Shown: positions 23,758-38,300, numbered from the stretch's first letter. The stretch: 64,000 bases of DNA from Alisma plantago-aquatica (GCA_963693085.1 OY856410.1:1392220863-1392284862), one strand, 5' to 3'. The notes: generated by a model from the letters alone, not told the origin. Translations and numbers: made by a program.

Positions 23758-26700
23758 TGTAACAACTTGGATTTTCTGTCTCTTCCAACTACGCACCTAT
23801 TGACTCATAATGTAGTCAATTATATCCAATGACCTCTGTCCTAATCTATTGTATGATTTGGAATCACATGTTTCTCAATTGATGAAATATGATTGATGGT
23901 TTGCAATTTTGAACTAATTTGTATACTGTTGAGTGACTTACTACACACTGATTAAGTTTTAAATTTTTAAGACTACATACTATTATTATCTTGATCTCAA
24001 TCCTTGTCTATTATAAAGAGTAGAAATTTTTGATCTTATGGTAAAGATTTCACCCAAATAGGAAAATCGAGGAGAAAGTTACGGTCATTTCAATGTGCCA
24101 TCTTTTCTAACCTTTTTCACCTTGTTTGTTCCCTTTTCTTTCCTGGGCCTCGACCTTTTCCTCATATTTTGGGTGTGGCCCCTTGAGCGTGCCCAGCTGG
24201 TCTGTGCACTTGCATGCCCCGGGCCACAAATCCAATGTTTGTGGTTTGTCTATACTGAGCAGACGACAACTGTTCATCTTCAACCCCTAGCCCCCTAGGG
24301 GCATGGGCGCCCATGGTTGGGCATGCTTGACCAAACTTTACCACAAATTAATACATCATTTATCTCCCTTTCTTCTTAATCTTCATATTCCAACCACTTC
24401 CAATTTCTATCCCCTCTCCTTCCTTCCACTCTCACGAGCTCCGACAAGAAGCTCCCTACATGGATCTGCCGCTAAAGATGCTTTGGGAATCTTCATCCAT
24501 GTCCACACAGGTGTTAGTAAAGGTTGTAAATAGCTTTGCCCAACTGATACACCATCAGAAGGAACCCTTTTGGGGATCTCTAGGGTCTTATGTACTACCC
24601 CACCTTTCATCAGCAATCGCTACCATGGAGCAACAACAACTGCTCACAGGCATGTCCCACTTCTTTAGTTAATTTACACACTGTGTAGGAGTCACTGGAT
24701 CGGTCCAGGACCATGATGGACCAGCCAAATCAAATAGCCAACAATATTTGTGACATTGGGTTTAGTTCTTTGTCTCCCATTTGATCATAAGTATGTATCA
24801 TCTTGAAAGGTTCAACTAAATCATTCGTAAGTCAAAATATTACATATTATATTTGAATTGATCTATTTAATGAGATATATCTGATGAACCAAGTTTCAAA
24901 GTATAATTCTACTCGTAGCTCCTATTATGTTGAAAACGACATGAATTGATCTCTTTTGATGCATTTGTTGATTATTATGCTCAACCATGATCATATCATG
25001 ACCCCACTTGATCTTGATGACCCTAAATAGTAACTTATGATATATCACAATTTTTGATCGAACTTGATATTGGTTGGCCCTTCTAATGACCATATTTTAT
25101 GAAATGTTCCTCTAATGAATTTAATATAATCTTTTGTACTAAAATGATTACTATGTGCACCCATATGATATTTGATCCTTGAATGTTCATAATCACTCTA
25201 TATCAGTCATATTTGATGTATGATTGAGCCATGAATCTAATTTTCCCATACCTAAAATATATTGCAACTTGAAGTTATGAAAAGTGACACTAAATGAGAC
25301 ATTTATGGACTTTTCATGATCATTCTTTAAACCTTGTGCTTATGTGGATCAAATATCTTCAAATATATATCTTGGCCATTAAACCATACCTTATGATGAC
25401 TTGTGACATGAAAATATCATGTAATACACTCATATCCACTTTATGACCAAGTGACTTAAATTTGACATTAAGTGTGACCTTAATGCATATGGCTAAATTA
25501 TGATCTAACCTTGTATAAATGTAACCCTATTGTTCATCCATGTTATTTGATGTACTCAAATTAGTGATGTATTTGACTTTTTTGTGATACTAAATCAAGC
25601 TTAATCTTGAATGTGCTCAAATGTTGACTATCTGCATGAAATGGCTAAACATGACTTAAATGGATGATATGGGGATTAAGACATTAGTCATATTAAAACT
25701 TATGTTTTCTCTACTAATATCCATGAAACTTGAGTTTAAAATTTCTGATTTTTCTAGGATGTTTCACCCTAAGTCAAATTGATATATGATGGAATATGTA
25801 GATTGATGATGAAATTCCATGAACTTTGGAGATGTCAAAATCAATCATTGTGGTTAATAGAACTTAAATTAGGTGAAACATCCACCCTCAAATAATATGA
25901 TTAATATGCTCTAAGTCTTGTGATGTTATTCTAGTCATGATTGCCTGTAATGTCATGATATATTTTATGGACTCTATTCAATGATCTAATCTTTTATTCA
26001 ATTCTAGTATGCTTGTAATCAAGGTACACTTTATCCTTCTATCGGCCAAACTAGTGGTATTGAAATTGTATGTAGATATGTAGTATAAATGCTTGGCTCA
26101 ATATACTTGTTTGATCTACATGTTCCCTATGACTACTCTATTTTGGTCTTGATTACCTATGTTGAACAAACTTGAAAATATAAGCATAGATGTCCATTAT
26201 ATAACCTTGTGTACCTGCCTGTATTCATGTGGTAAGGACACAAGGTTGGGTATCCTAATTGAACTGTTATGATAGGGAATACCATCTTGATACAAGTATT
26301 ATCTCTTGATTATGGCCTTAAGGTCCCATATGAATAGGGTTAACTGTTAAGTTCTAGTCTTATACTCCCTCATGTTGAAACATGGTAGCTAACCTTAAGC
26401 ACCCTCACAGACCCCTTCTTTTGAGAAGATGGTCAAAGCCCTTATGGTATTGTTGGTATAATAGAATAAAAATAAATCGCACATGCATGTTAATAAGAAA
26501 GTCTTTAAATGTTGTTTCTTCATTCTTGTTATTACTTTATGCTTTTACCCAAAAATATATGTTCTCTTAAACATGCGATTTTATATGTTTGCATATTGTA
26601 CTTAGCACAACTATGCTGACATGTACCCATTTTATGATTTTAGGTAACATGTACATTGTGAATCTAAAGAATGATTATTGCTTCTACACTTATGATAAAT

Positions 26701-26953
26701 CTACTTTTAATCTGATGATATTTATAATGACATGCATATGGAATTCACATGATTGATATAAGGGACCTTAGATTTTGTCAGGTACTAGTTTAACATTCTT
26801 TTATGCTTTGTGTCTCATACCTTAGTTGTTGTTTGTGGTTCTATTCATGCATATGTTATGTGATCAATTTTATGGATGTAATCTCATGTCCTCTCACCTT
26901 TGGATTTCTAGCCATTAGGGGTGAGGATTTGGGTAATAAACGGTTCTGTGAAA
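23758..26953 (+). repeat. Element D 5' LTR (3,196 bp, uninterrupted)
   Basis: It begins TGTAACAACTTGGATTTTC and ends at ..GTTCTGTGAAA, where similarity to the right copy stops, just before the primer-site-like sequence. AT-rich except for a more GC-rich part at about 24,090-24,700. No protein family is recognisable in the short frames here. It serves as the empty-site reference for the insertions in the 3' LTR. Confidence 0.87.
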
Positions 26954-26955
26954 GA

Positions 26956-26967
26956 TTGTATCAGGTC
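26956..26967 (+). other. Decayed Met-tRNA primer site of element D
   Basis: TTGTATCAGGTC, three bases inside the LTR edge, matches TGGTATCAGAGC at 9 of 12 positions. It is accepted because its position agrees with where LTR homology ends and with the GTAGT duplication. Confidence 0.6.
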
Positions 26968-29060
26968 AATCACATATCCTCTATGTGTGTTTAATAACCC
27001 ATTTTGTATGAACCTTGGGAAAACCTAAGTCCATAATGGTGAACATGATGTGTCTCGAGAGGTCACCACATGGGGGTTTATGCATCTCCTATCTGCCCAG
27101 CTACGGTGGCTGAGGTGTCCCTCGTATACCTACTTGGACAAAGTGAAACCAAGACCGGATTAAGGATTTTCACTAAAAAGCTTAAAGAGTATTCTAGAAT
27201 ATCATCTTTTCTTTAAGGACTACCATGAGCCACCAATTAGATGATGATTAATTAGTTTCTTATTTCCTCATGTGATCTCTCTCATGACAATTAATCACAT
27301 GATCTCTTGATTATTGGTATTTTATGTATGGAAAAAAGTAAAATTTGAATGAATTGTTAACATTTGATTAATATGAAAATGATACCATGATATGATCTTA
27401 ATTTGAAAACTTTATTATGATTAATGAAAGTACATTTGAAGTTAAGCACTCATATGTAATATATGAAATCATGCAAACTTGATTTTACCAAGTATGACAT
27501 ATGTGCTTTCCATGTTTGAGGTAAATGATAATGATCCTTAATATGATGAAATAAGGAGAACTCATGCATAAATACCTCATGGTTAATGAGGTCCCTTATT
27601 ATTAAGTCTAGATTGCTCTATTGCTGATTAAACCTAAAACATGATTGAGCAATCATTTCCCCTATTTTTATATGTATCATGATCACGACTTGTAATGACT
27701 ATGCCTCTAGACTCTCAAAATCATGATGAAAGACTTTGATGCAAGAGGCAAATCCCTATTGATTATATTGCCTCATTGTAAACCTCAATTTTGAATAATA
27801 TGACAGTTTGAGATATAAACCATGCCTTGTATGCTAAAATTATTGAAAGACTCTATATTTACTTCTCTATTTTCAAGTATATTACCTTGTTCTTAATTAT
27901 GTTGAGATGGAAACAATATTATGACCTCAAATACATGGAATCTCAAACTATGGTTGCTCTATTATGATAAATGATCTTTGATCTCATGACGTTGTGAAAT
28001 ATACATTGATATTTGATGATCTTCCTATTTTTGATAGATTTGATACTTCATGACTAATGAGGACAAATGTGATAGCTTAGGGTGGTAGTTTGCTTCATAA
28101 CTCCCCTAGCCTAGGTCACATCACTATTATGATTTCCTCTAACTTTTCATCTTATTGATTATTTAGTGTTTAGAAAGGAAGCCCTTTCATATGATTCTAA
28201 TCTCTTAACCTAAGATTCTAATAGGTCATACCATATAATGATATTGAAACTCAATACAAAATCTCAATTTGATGATGACATTGAAATACAATAATATTGA
28301 CTCTAGCTTTGGGCTAAGTTCCTACAAAAACCTAGGTATAGGTCATTCATCAATCTTGAATACCATGGATATCCCAAAATGTTTTCAATTATTTCTTTTT
28401 GATGAATGTCACACCATGGTCTAGTTTTGAACCTTATACATTCCTTTTATTCTCCAAAATTATGACTCAGGATACTGATTTGTAAAATCTTGACTAGTGA
28501 TAACTGATCTTGATATTGATTTGATTCCTATGATCACCCTATGTGGATATTAATATCACCCTCGAGATATGATTCGTGACTTTCAAGTTCTCATTGTTGA
28601 ATATACATATGGTTATGTTGATTCACTCAAAAAATGACCAAGGGATAAGCTCTCATGTGGACCAGAATAGAACCTTCCATTGATTTTCATATGAAACCAC
28701 GATATAAAAATGTTGTTTGTCTCAAATTGTTGAAATACAAAATATCAATCATGGATGTATAACCCTGCCTAGGGAAAATTTAGAAGAAAACCCTAAACAT
28801 TGGGATTGAAAGTCATTCTTTACCCTTGAATCAAAGAGCCCAATTTGTTACCTAATTGGTGATCTCATCAAATTTGTGATGTTACAATGATCTATATGAC
28901 TATGTGTTGACTTTGATGATTGGTTTCTTGATATTAGAATAATATTAATGATTGAAGGATGTTGATGTTATATGTGGAGTGCGATGATGGATATGATATG
29001 GAATATGAAGTCTTAATGTCTTTTGAAAATTTCCATTAATTTTGAGGGAAAATTCCTTTT
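26968..29060 (+). other. Element D interior, non-coding
   Basis: About 2.1 kb of AT-rich DNA. No gag or pol motif is found. The last 50 bp (TTTTGAGGGAAAATTCCTTT) resemble the worn polyprotein end and pre-LTR segment of gypsy elements, as in element B. Confidence 0.65.
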
Positions 29061-29073
29061 AAAGTGGGGAGGA
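29061..29073 (+). other. Polypurine tract of element D
   Basis: AAAGTGGGGAGGA directly precedes the 3' LTR start TGTTACCACC at 29,074. Confidence 0.85.
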
Positions 29074-30158
29074 TGTTACCACCTAGATTTTCTCACTCTT
29101 CCAACTATGCATCTAATGAATCATAATGCATTCAATTACATATAGTGACCTCTCTCGTCACCAATTTTATAATTTCAAATCACATGTTGCTCAATTGATG
29201 AGATATGATTGATGATTTGTAATTTTAAACCCATTTGTATAATGTTGAGTGACTTACTACACATAGATTTATTTTTGAATTTTTGAGACTACTCATCATG
29301 TTGATCTTGATCTCAATCCTTGTCTATGAGAAAGAGTAGGAAATCCATGATCTGATGGTGAGGATTTCAACCAAATTGGATAATTGAGGAGAATGTTATG
29401 GCCATTTCATGTGCCATTTTTCTAACATTTTTCACCTTTTTTCCTTTTCCTTCCTTTTCCTCATCTCTTGGGACTGGCCCCTTGAGTATGCCCAGCTGGT
29501 CAGTGTAGTTTCATGCCTTGAACCACAGATCTGATGGTTGTGGTTTGTCTATGTTCATCTTTGAATCCTAGCCCCCTAGGGACATGGTGGGGGGATGGGC
29601 GCCCATGGTTGGGCATGCTCGACCATATTTTACCCCAAATCAGTACATGATTTAGCTCCCTTTCTTATTACTCTTCATATTCAAACCATTTTTTATTTCT
29701 TTGCCCTCTCCTTCCTTTGTCTCTCATGAGCTTCGATGACCAACTCCATCCATGGCTCTGCCACCGAAGATGCTTTGAGCAACTTCATCCTCATCCCCAT
29801 AGGCACCAGAAAAGGCCGACATTAGCTTTTCTCAACGTAGGCAACATCCTATAAAACCCTTTTGGGGCTCTCAGGGATCCTGTGTACCACCCTCCACCTT
29901 CTGTCGGTGACTGCTACCATGAAGAAATAAGAGTCACTTGTGGGAACGAGCCAAGGGAAGAGGAAGGCAAGTAGCCATTGGATCAGTAGGAACTGTGATC
30001 AAACGGTTCATCCCCCCTATAGCCCACTTCTTCAATTAATGGGAATGACATGTAGGAGCTGGTGGATTGGTCTGAGTCCATGATGAACCAACAATATCAA
30101 ATGACCACCAATATTATCGACATTAGGTATAGTTCTTTGTCTGTCATTTGATCATAAC
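29074..30158 (+). repeat. Element D 3' LTR, part 1
   Basis: Aligns with 23,758-24,790 and stops at the TSD ATAAC (30,154-30,158) of element E. No genes. Confidence 0.88.
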
Positions 30159-32599
30159 TGTGGGCTGTGATCTCCAAACCATGACATAAACACGATTAAA
30201 ACGTAGCGGAAGCGAATCGGTAATCAGCGGAAAACAAAAATCACGGAAAATTAAAACTTTTCGAGACAAGAGCTTGGATCCATAAAAGCTTCTTTCATAA
30301 AGAGAGATAAACTGTTTACATCTCAGGATAATTACTTCTTGAGTAATTATATACATCCAGATACAAAATCTCAAGATCACTATACAAAAGACTCCAAGAC
30401 CTGAGAGTACAGAGGACACATAGGACTGACTCTAACTACACCATATGGCAGGACAATCTCCACCTGAGATTACTGCTGCCCCTGATGCTGCTGCTGAGAC
30501 TGATCACCTGTAGGCTGGTTCCTTCGTCTCCGACGTCCACCTAAAAAGTTGAAGCCTACGGGGTGAGACAATTATACATAATTGTCCCAGCGAGAGTTAT
30601 AACTCTTCGCCAGAAGCTTTATTATAACATCAAAGAATATTTTAAGCAGTAAAGCCTTCAAAGTATTCTATAACAGTTGCAGGTATAACAAGATCTCTAC
30701 AATTTAGGAGATATGGAGAATATAAACATTATTGCAATGTAACATCAATCAACTAACTTGGAGTCATCTCTAACAAGTTATACTACATGGTTGATTATGT
30801 TTTACAAACAACATTATGCCCTGTGGAGATGAGGCTTACCCCTCATACTCCAACTGATCGCTGAGAAGTCACATCAGTATCATACATAGGTCATTAAGAG
30901 AGCCGGATTCTCATGACCTTCACCTTCCTCAGTCAGTAAGAGGATCACTTGTAGGACATCTCGTGTCTCTACTTAATATAGCTCACCAGGGTAAACTGGT
31001 CCTTCGCTATTCTAGAGTCACAGTGGCGTTCTGTACTCTCTTCGTCATCAGGAGGTTTCATATTTACCTACCACTGATACGGATATCTGTGCTGTCTTCG
31101 TCATCAGGAGGTTTCATGTTTACCTACCACTGATACGGTATGGAATTATAGTGAAGGATGGATGGATTACACATCTACATCACTTTCCTACACTAGGATG
31201 TAAGGTTCTACACATCCATGTACCCCACATACTCAAAAGTATGTGCTCCAGGAGTTCCCTGAGGAAAACCTGTTTCACCATCATTTAATTTCTGACAATG
31301 ATGGATCTATGATCAGGGCTCTACATTATACTTTATTAGTTAGGTACATTCAGTATTCTTTAACAACATACATTGTTCTGCAAACAATAACAATAGCATA
31401 ACAGCTATAAAAGAAGAATACTAAATGTAACAGACCTAACTCATATCAATCATCATTTCTCATTATCCTCATCACAAGTCATCTCTAAGGCATGACTTTG
31501 ATGGTATTCATGGCTCTCACAGCCCATTATCAATATAGGATGCCACTGTCAAGACATCAGATTATTTTACTTATTCATAAGGCTAACAACATGCCTTTAA
31601 TGAATATAACATCATCATCCATACCTGGATATGATTACCTTCATATCAGAACCTGCATGGTTAATACAACTGATAAAGGTAATACAAAAATAAGGAATAT
31701 CCTTCCTACTCTTGTCATAAGAGTTTAAATCTCTAATTCTTATCAAATAGAGTTTAATATTCAAAAGCATGCCATTACCCTTGAATTAGGGTTTACTATT
31801 CACGTTACATGTCATCACCCTTGAATTAGGGTTTACTATTCACATTAAGGTGAATTGGACTCATAACATCATCATGTATGAGTAACAACTTCATTGATGA
31901 TCTTAGATTAGTTAAAAGTTCATCATTTATCATAATTAGGGTTCCTATGATCTCACACAGGTGGATCATACCCTAATTATGCTCATTTCTGGGTATTGGG
32001 GATGCTTCAATTGAGTTTCCACTTAAAAAGGGTACTTTCTCTCTCTAGAAGTACTTTCTCTCTCTATAAGTACTTTCTCTCTCATCATAAGGTTAGGTGA
32101 TGTCAACATCACTCTAGATCAGGTTGGATTAAGTCATCATAGGCTAACATAGCCCAAAACATCACCATTATGTGATTTAGAGTCACTTTCTCTCTCTAGG
32201 GTACTTTCTCTCTCTAGAAGTACTCTCTCTTTCATCATACTAATGGTGGATGATAACATTAGACTAGATCAAGTTGGATAGAGTCATTATGACTAAAAAC
32301 ATCATTCTCATGTAATTAGAGTTTGAATTGAGCAAGGTATAACTCAATTGACCCTTCAGGGGTATTTTGGTAATTCCCCCCATTAATCATCATTATGGTC
32401 AAAAACCTTAGTCAAATAACCCCTTACTATCCTAGATTATCATTAGGGTTTGATTTGGGCAACATTGGACCATTTATATTATGAATTGATTGAAAGAAGT
32501 CAACTTGGAAATCACATTGATTGATTTCAATCATTAATCATCAATTGAGTTGAAATCGGTTGAAAGTGTTGACCGTTTGCCCACTTTGACTTTCCAAGA

Positions 32600-34140
32600 C
32601 CGCGAGCCTCTTTCTAACTCCAAGACCGCGAGCCCCCTTAGGCTTCAAGACCGCGAGCCTCTTCAAGTGGTTCAAGACCGCGAAGCCCTATCATTGGTTC
32701 AATTGATGTTGAGACCGCAAAGATCAAATTGGAGTTGAGACCGCGAAGAGACGTTGACCGTTTAGCTAGTTTGACCTCAGGACCGCGAGGCCCTTCGCGG
32801 TCTTGAGACCGCGAGCCTCCTCTCGGTCTTGAGACCGTGAGCCCCCTCACGGTCTTGAGACCGTGAGCCCTCTCACGGTCTTGAGACCGCGAGGCTCACA
32901 TGGTCTCAGCCGCTTGGTCCATCAAAAAAATCAAAGATACAATCGATGATGTTAACCGATGTTGAATCCCTCAAAAGGTCAAAGTTATGTTGACCACCTA
33001 TGGATTGGGTCAACTAAGGTTATGCTTAACCAATTGGTCATTCAATTGACCCTCAATTGTTGACCAATTAGGATTGAAATCGATTCAATTAGGGTCTATC
33101 AATGTTCACCCATCAATATTCAACAATGTGCATCAACACAAGGTTGAACCCTTCAATTGAGCTCCAATTGGGCTCAAACTTGGCCCAAACGGTCTTGAGG
33201 TCATGTGGGTGGACCCCACATGGTCTTGAGACCGTTTTCCCAAGATTTCATCAAAATCTAAGATGATTTGATAGAGGTTGAACCATGATTGGGTCACCAA
33301 TTCAGTATTTTGATCAATTGATAACTTATTTGCAATTGGGTCCTCAATTGGTCAAATTACTCAACCCTAGACCTTCAAACGGTCTTGGGTGATTGTCCTC
33401 TCGGTCTTGAGACCGTTTGGATGAATTCCAAAGGGTCTTGAGACCGTTTGCCCATCCAATTTTGGATTCTAGTGCAGATTCATCAAGGTCTGACCCATTG
33501 AGTTGATGATCATGTCAATATTTAATTGCAATGTAATTCGGTGTAATTGTACCTTCAATTGGTCAACTATCCTTGACCCCAGACCTCCAAACGGTTTGGT
33601 TGATTGCCCTCGCGGTCTTGAGACCGTTTGGTGACCCCCAAACGGTCTTGAGACCGTTTAGGTCAATCAACCCTAAAAACCCTAATTAGGTCACCATAAT
33701 TTCAGTACTGATTTCATCTAGGGTTAGCCCTAGTATTCACCCTTCAACTCTTAGCCCGTTTGGAATTAGACCATCAAACTTGGTGAGTTGTTAATTAACA
33801 TTATTTTGAACAGTAATCTCATACGGTCAATGCCTGGTCAACGACCTTACACGGTCTTGAGACCGTTTGCCCAAAAGGCAATTTCAGACCGTTTGCAAAT
33901 CAGGAATAAATTCAAATAAAGTTGTTACTTAAAAAGGTCATATCTCCCGATTCCTTTGGAGTTAGCCTCCCATATATTGAGGGTAATTAGCCTATATAAT
34001 TAGGAACAGATTTCTTATACGTTCCATGCTCGGTCAACGGGGCCAGATGGTCTTGGAGACCGTTTGCGCTGTCGCGGTCTCGAGACCGTTTGGTCACCTC
34101 GCGGTCTTGAGACCGAGAGAGCAAACTTTTGAGACCGTTT
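32600..34140. repeat. Dispersed CGGTCTTGAGACCG palindromes in element E 3' LTR
   Basis: About a dozen copies of GGTCTTGAGACC, almost all with the arms extended to CGGTCT/AGACCG. The longest is CGCGGTCTTGAGACCGCG at 32,796-32,813 with 8-bp arms. Half-copies (CAAGACCGCGAGCC, TTCAGACCGTTTGC) lie between. Flanks vary (GCGAG or GTTTG), spacing varies from about 20 to several hundred bp, and the surrounding DNA is AT-rich. Confidence 0.9.
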
Positions 34141-34647
34141 AAGGAAGTGAAAAGCGGTGGGTTTTTCTTGGAAATCACGCCTTCATCTCCTAGCTCAAGA
34201 ACAGTACGAATATCCCATGGATTTACTTGCAAAATAGCAGGGAAAAGTAGGGAAACACTAAGAGCTATCATCCAACCGCATATAAAGATGCACATAGTAA
34301 AGCATGGGTTTAGAGTTATAAAACCCGCCTAAAGCTTGCTTCTTGAGCTCCAAGCTTCCAAGCTCCGATCTCTAATGGCGTCCTTGAGTTCCCACAGGTT
34401 GGCCAAGGTGAAAACTCCAAGGAAGGATGAAAAGAGACGGCTAGAAAGGTAGGGTTTCAAGAGTTAGCCATGAAGATGACCTTGAATTCGAGTTCTAACC
34501 ATGGAATTAAACAAGAAGAGGGGTTTAAACCTACCTTGCACCCCTTGGTCGTCCTCCTTAGCTCCAAGGCAGTCCTTGGTCGTCTTTGGTGAAATGAAAC
34601 AGTAAGGGAACGAAGGGTGAGTTCCCTTGCAACTAAGGGAAGGAGAG

Positions 34648-34655
34648 CTTATATA
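34648..34655 (-). promoter_or_regulatory. TATA box copy in element E 3' LTR
   Basis: Minus-strand TATATAAG in the context CCATGTATATAAGCTC, about 700 bp from the LTR start in element orientation. Identical in the 5' LTR. Confidence 0.6.
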
Positions 34656-35355
34656 CATGGGGTAGGATTTTCAACATTAGTTCATAAGTTGTCCATAATT
34701 CCAACTAGGTCCCTCCTTCTTTACTTGATCGTCCCTTCCTCTTTATTCTAAGGACAAACCTTCTCTTAAGGTCTTAGGAAAAGAAGGTAAAGGAGAGCAA
34801 GCTAATAATGAGGTACATACATAAAGAAATATTGCACATATACCCTGATTATTCAATCACAAGGCATATCTCATAACTTGATAATTCGATTGAGGTGACT
34901 TCATCATCATTTCTTCTCTTAATGATGGCAAGAGTCTAAAAAGATACATTAGATGACATATTTCACAATTTTTATCCCTTAATTTGGGTAAATTGCATTT
35001 TACCCCAAACTAGGGTTTCAAGCACCGGGATTGCTTCCACAGCTGCACCTTGGTGCCTTAGCTTGGGAAATCCCTCAAACTTTGCTAAAAAGATTTCTCA
35101 TGATGTCTCAACATCATAGGAACATCTCATCATGTGCAAATTGCAAGCTAACCCTTTTAACTGGGTAAATTGCACATAGGTCCCTGTATATCAAAACAAT
35201 GCTACAACTTTAAATAAAAAGGAGCAAATACTGAAATATATGTTTCTGAGAAACTTAATTACATGCTCAGAGTTAATCACAAAGATTTAATTACATATTT
35301 AGGCAAAACACCTAGGGTTAACTCATAACCCAGGTCAGGGATGTTATAAATTATC

Positions 35356-35368
35356 CACCCCTTACAAG
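35356..35368 (-). other. Polypurine tract of element E
   Basis: The minus strand reads TAAGGGGTGGATAA a few bases before the 3' LTR. It is the expected second-strand primer site between the pol end and the LTR. Confidence 0.75.
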
Positions 35369-35397
35369 GATTTTGTCCCCGAAATCGATAAAACATA

Positions 35398-38300
35398 CTA
35401 AGAGAAAAGGGCAGGATACTTCCTTCTCATCTCATCCTCTAACTCCTAAGTGGCTTCTTCAATACCACGATGGTTCCAGAGGACTTTCACAAGACTTATA
35501 TCTTTCTTCTTTAACTTTTTAATTCGTTTATCAAGGATTGACACTGGTCCCTCCTCATAGGATATGTCATCATTCAATTCGACCTCCATAGGTTGTAGAT
35601 CTGACTCGGTGTCTGGGTGACATTTCTTCAACATAGAAATGTGAAACACAGGATGTAACCTCTGTAATTCTGGGGGAAGCTCTAGTTTATATGCTACCTT
35701 TCCAATCCGTTCAATGATTGGATAAGGCCCCATATATCTAGGAGCTAACTTCCCTTTCCTTCCAAAACGAAGGACCCCTTTCCAAGGTGAGACCTTAAGA
35801 TACACTTTGTCTCCAACCTGGAACTCTAAGGGTCTACGACGTTTGTCAGCATAAGATTTCTGCCTATCCTGAGCAGTCTTAATCTTACGTTGTATTACTT
35901 TAATCTTTTCTGTGGTTTGCTGCACCAGGTCAGGACCTAACAACTGGTGCTCACCAGTCTCAAACCAACACAAGGGTGATCTACAACGTCTACCATATAA
36001 TGCTTCATAAGGTGCCATATCAATACTATGCTGATAGCTATTGTTATAGGCAAACTCTATCAAGCTTAGGTGTAGATCCCAACTTCCGGTGAACTGGAGA
36101 ACACATGCTCGCAACAGGTCTTCTAAGGTTTGTATGGTCCTTTCCGACTGTCCATCAGTCTGTGGATGAAAGGCCGTACTAAACCTTAGCTTGGTGCCTA
36201 AGGCTCTGTGCAACTGTTCCCAAAAACGACTTGTAAACTGAGGACCTCTGTCAGAAACTATTGTGACAGGAACTCCGTGCAAACGCACTATCTCTTTAAC
36301 ATACAACTCTGATAACCTTTCAGCAGAATAGGTTGTTTTGACAGGTAAGAAATGTGCTGTCTTAGTCAACCTATCAACAACTACCCAAATGGAATCATGT
36401 CCTTTGCTTGTCCTGGGTAGGCCAACAACAAAGTCCATGGTCACATGGTCCCACTTCCACTGTGGTATGGGTAAAGGTTGCATTGTTCCTGCAGGCTTCT
36501 GGTGTTCGGATTTAATTTGCTGACACACAGGACACCTCAGAACAAACTCTGCAACGTCCTTTTTCATTCCAGGCCACCAATACAGATCTTTCAAATTCCG
36601 ATACATCTTGGTGCTCCCTGGATGCAAAGCATACATGGAAGAATGGGCTTCTTCCAGGACTAACTTCCTCAAGTTGTCCACATCTGGCACTATCATTCTC
36701 CCATTATAACAAGCTACTTGATCTTCTGAGTCATGAAAACCATCTTGCTTCTTATTTCTATACTCAGATCTTATATGTTGAACTGCAGTATCACCTAGCT
36801 GTGCCTCTTTAATCTGCTCCCTTAGAGTGGGTTTAATATGCATCTCAGCTAACAAACCGGTTAACAATGACACCTTCAACTGTACATTGTCCTGCCTTAA
36901 AGAGATAAGCATATCTCTTCTAGAGCATACTAAAGAGTTTAGTTGTGCTCTATTCATGGTTGATGTTGCTGATTTCCTACTCAAGGCATCTGCAACAACA
37001 TTGGCCTTGCCTGGGTGGTAATCAATTGTACAGTCGTAGTCCTTGATTAACTCCATCCAGCGACGTTGCCTCATGTTGAGCTCATGCTGAGAGAAGATAT
37101 ACTTAAGGTTTTTGTGGTCTGTGAAAATCTGGAATGTTTCTCCATAGAGATAATGCCTCCAGATCTTCAAGGCATGAACCACAGCAGCTAACTCCAAATC
37201 GTGTGTTGGATAATTCTCCTCGTGTTTCTTAAGCTGTCGGGAAGAAAAAGAAATCACTTGTTTATCCTGCATCAACACACATCCTATTCCATTTTTGGAA
37301 GCATCACAGAAAACTATATACCCTTTTCCTTGTTCAGGTAGCACTAGCACAGGTGCACTTGTCAACCTCTCTTTCAGCAGCTGGAAAGATTGTTGACACT
37401 TATCACTCCAAGAAAAAGGAACCTCTTTCCGGGTTAACTTGGTCAAAGGTAAAGCTATAGAACTAAAGTTCTTTATGAACCTTCGATAATAGCCAGCTAA
37501 CCCCAAGAAACTTCGAATCTCCGTCGGTGTCTTCAGTTGTTCCCATTGTAGAACAGATTCTACCTTTGTAGGGTCAACACGAATTCCCGAGGTGGATATC
37601 ACATGTCCAAGAAAAGATACTTCTGGCAGCCAAAACTCACACTTGCTGAACTTAGCATACAACTTATGTTCTCTTAGCAAAGTCAAAGCTTGGCGAAGAT
37701 GCTGCTCATGCTGCTGAGCATTCTTACTATAAATCAGAATGTCATCTATGAAGACGACAACACACTGATCAAGGAAAGGTCGAAAAACTCTATTCATGAG
37801 TTCCATAAATGCAGCTGGTGCATTGGTTAGTCCAAACGACATAACCGTGAACTCATAGTGACCATATCTTGTCCTAAAGGCAGACTTGGATATGTCACTA
37901 TCCTTAATACGGAGTTGGTGATATCCAGACCTCAAGTCTATCTTTGAAAAGACTGTTGCACCACACAACTGGTCAAAGAGATCATCAATCCTCGGCAGAG
38001 GATACTTATTCTTTATTGTTACTTTATTGAGTTGTCTGTAGTCAATGCACAACCGCATTGACCCATCTTTCTTTTTAACAAACAAGACCGGAGCACCCCA
38101 AGGTGAAGTACTCGGTTGGATAAAACCTCTCTCAAGTAGCTCTTGAAGCTGTTTCTTAAGTTCTGCCATCTCGGCAGGCGCCATCCTATACGGAGTTTGA
38201 GCTATGGGTTTCATATCTGGGATCAGATTAATTTCAAAATCAATCTCCCGAGGTGGTGGTATACTAGGAAGTTCTTCAGGAAACACATCCTCGAATTCCC

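Larger units (their letters stand above)
30159..35348 (-). repeat. Element E 3' LTR (5,190 bp)
   Basis: Its plus strand begins TGTGGGCTGTGATCTCC and ends GGGATGTTATA (TTACA in the other copy). It contains a direct duplication at about 31,045-31,140 (CTTCGTCATCAGGAGGTTTC twice), another at about 31,770-31,850 (CCTTGAATTAGGGTTTACTA twice), TACTTTCTCTCTCTAGAAG runs at 32,034-32,085 and 32,190-32,230, and the palindrome cluster. Short frames shared with the other LTR are LTR sequence, not genes. Confidence 0.95.

Noticed and set aside
30144..30446. 91- and 102-codon frames near the two inner/outer edges of element E LTRs (also 40,138-40,446)
   Set aside because: They are the same LTR sequence seen twice. 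They cover the U5/primer-site end and show no protein family.
32550..32738. Frame with repeated DREPL/DREAL units
   Set aside because: It is a translation of the GACCGCGAG half-palindromes. Not a protein repeat gene.
32600..34140. CRISPR-like array from regularly recurring motif
   Set aside because: Spacing is irregular, motif flanks vary, and the host is a plant retrotransposon LTR.
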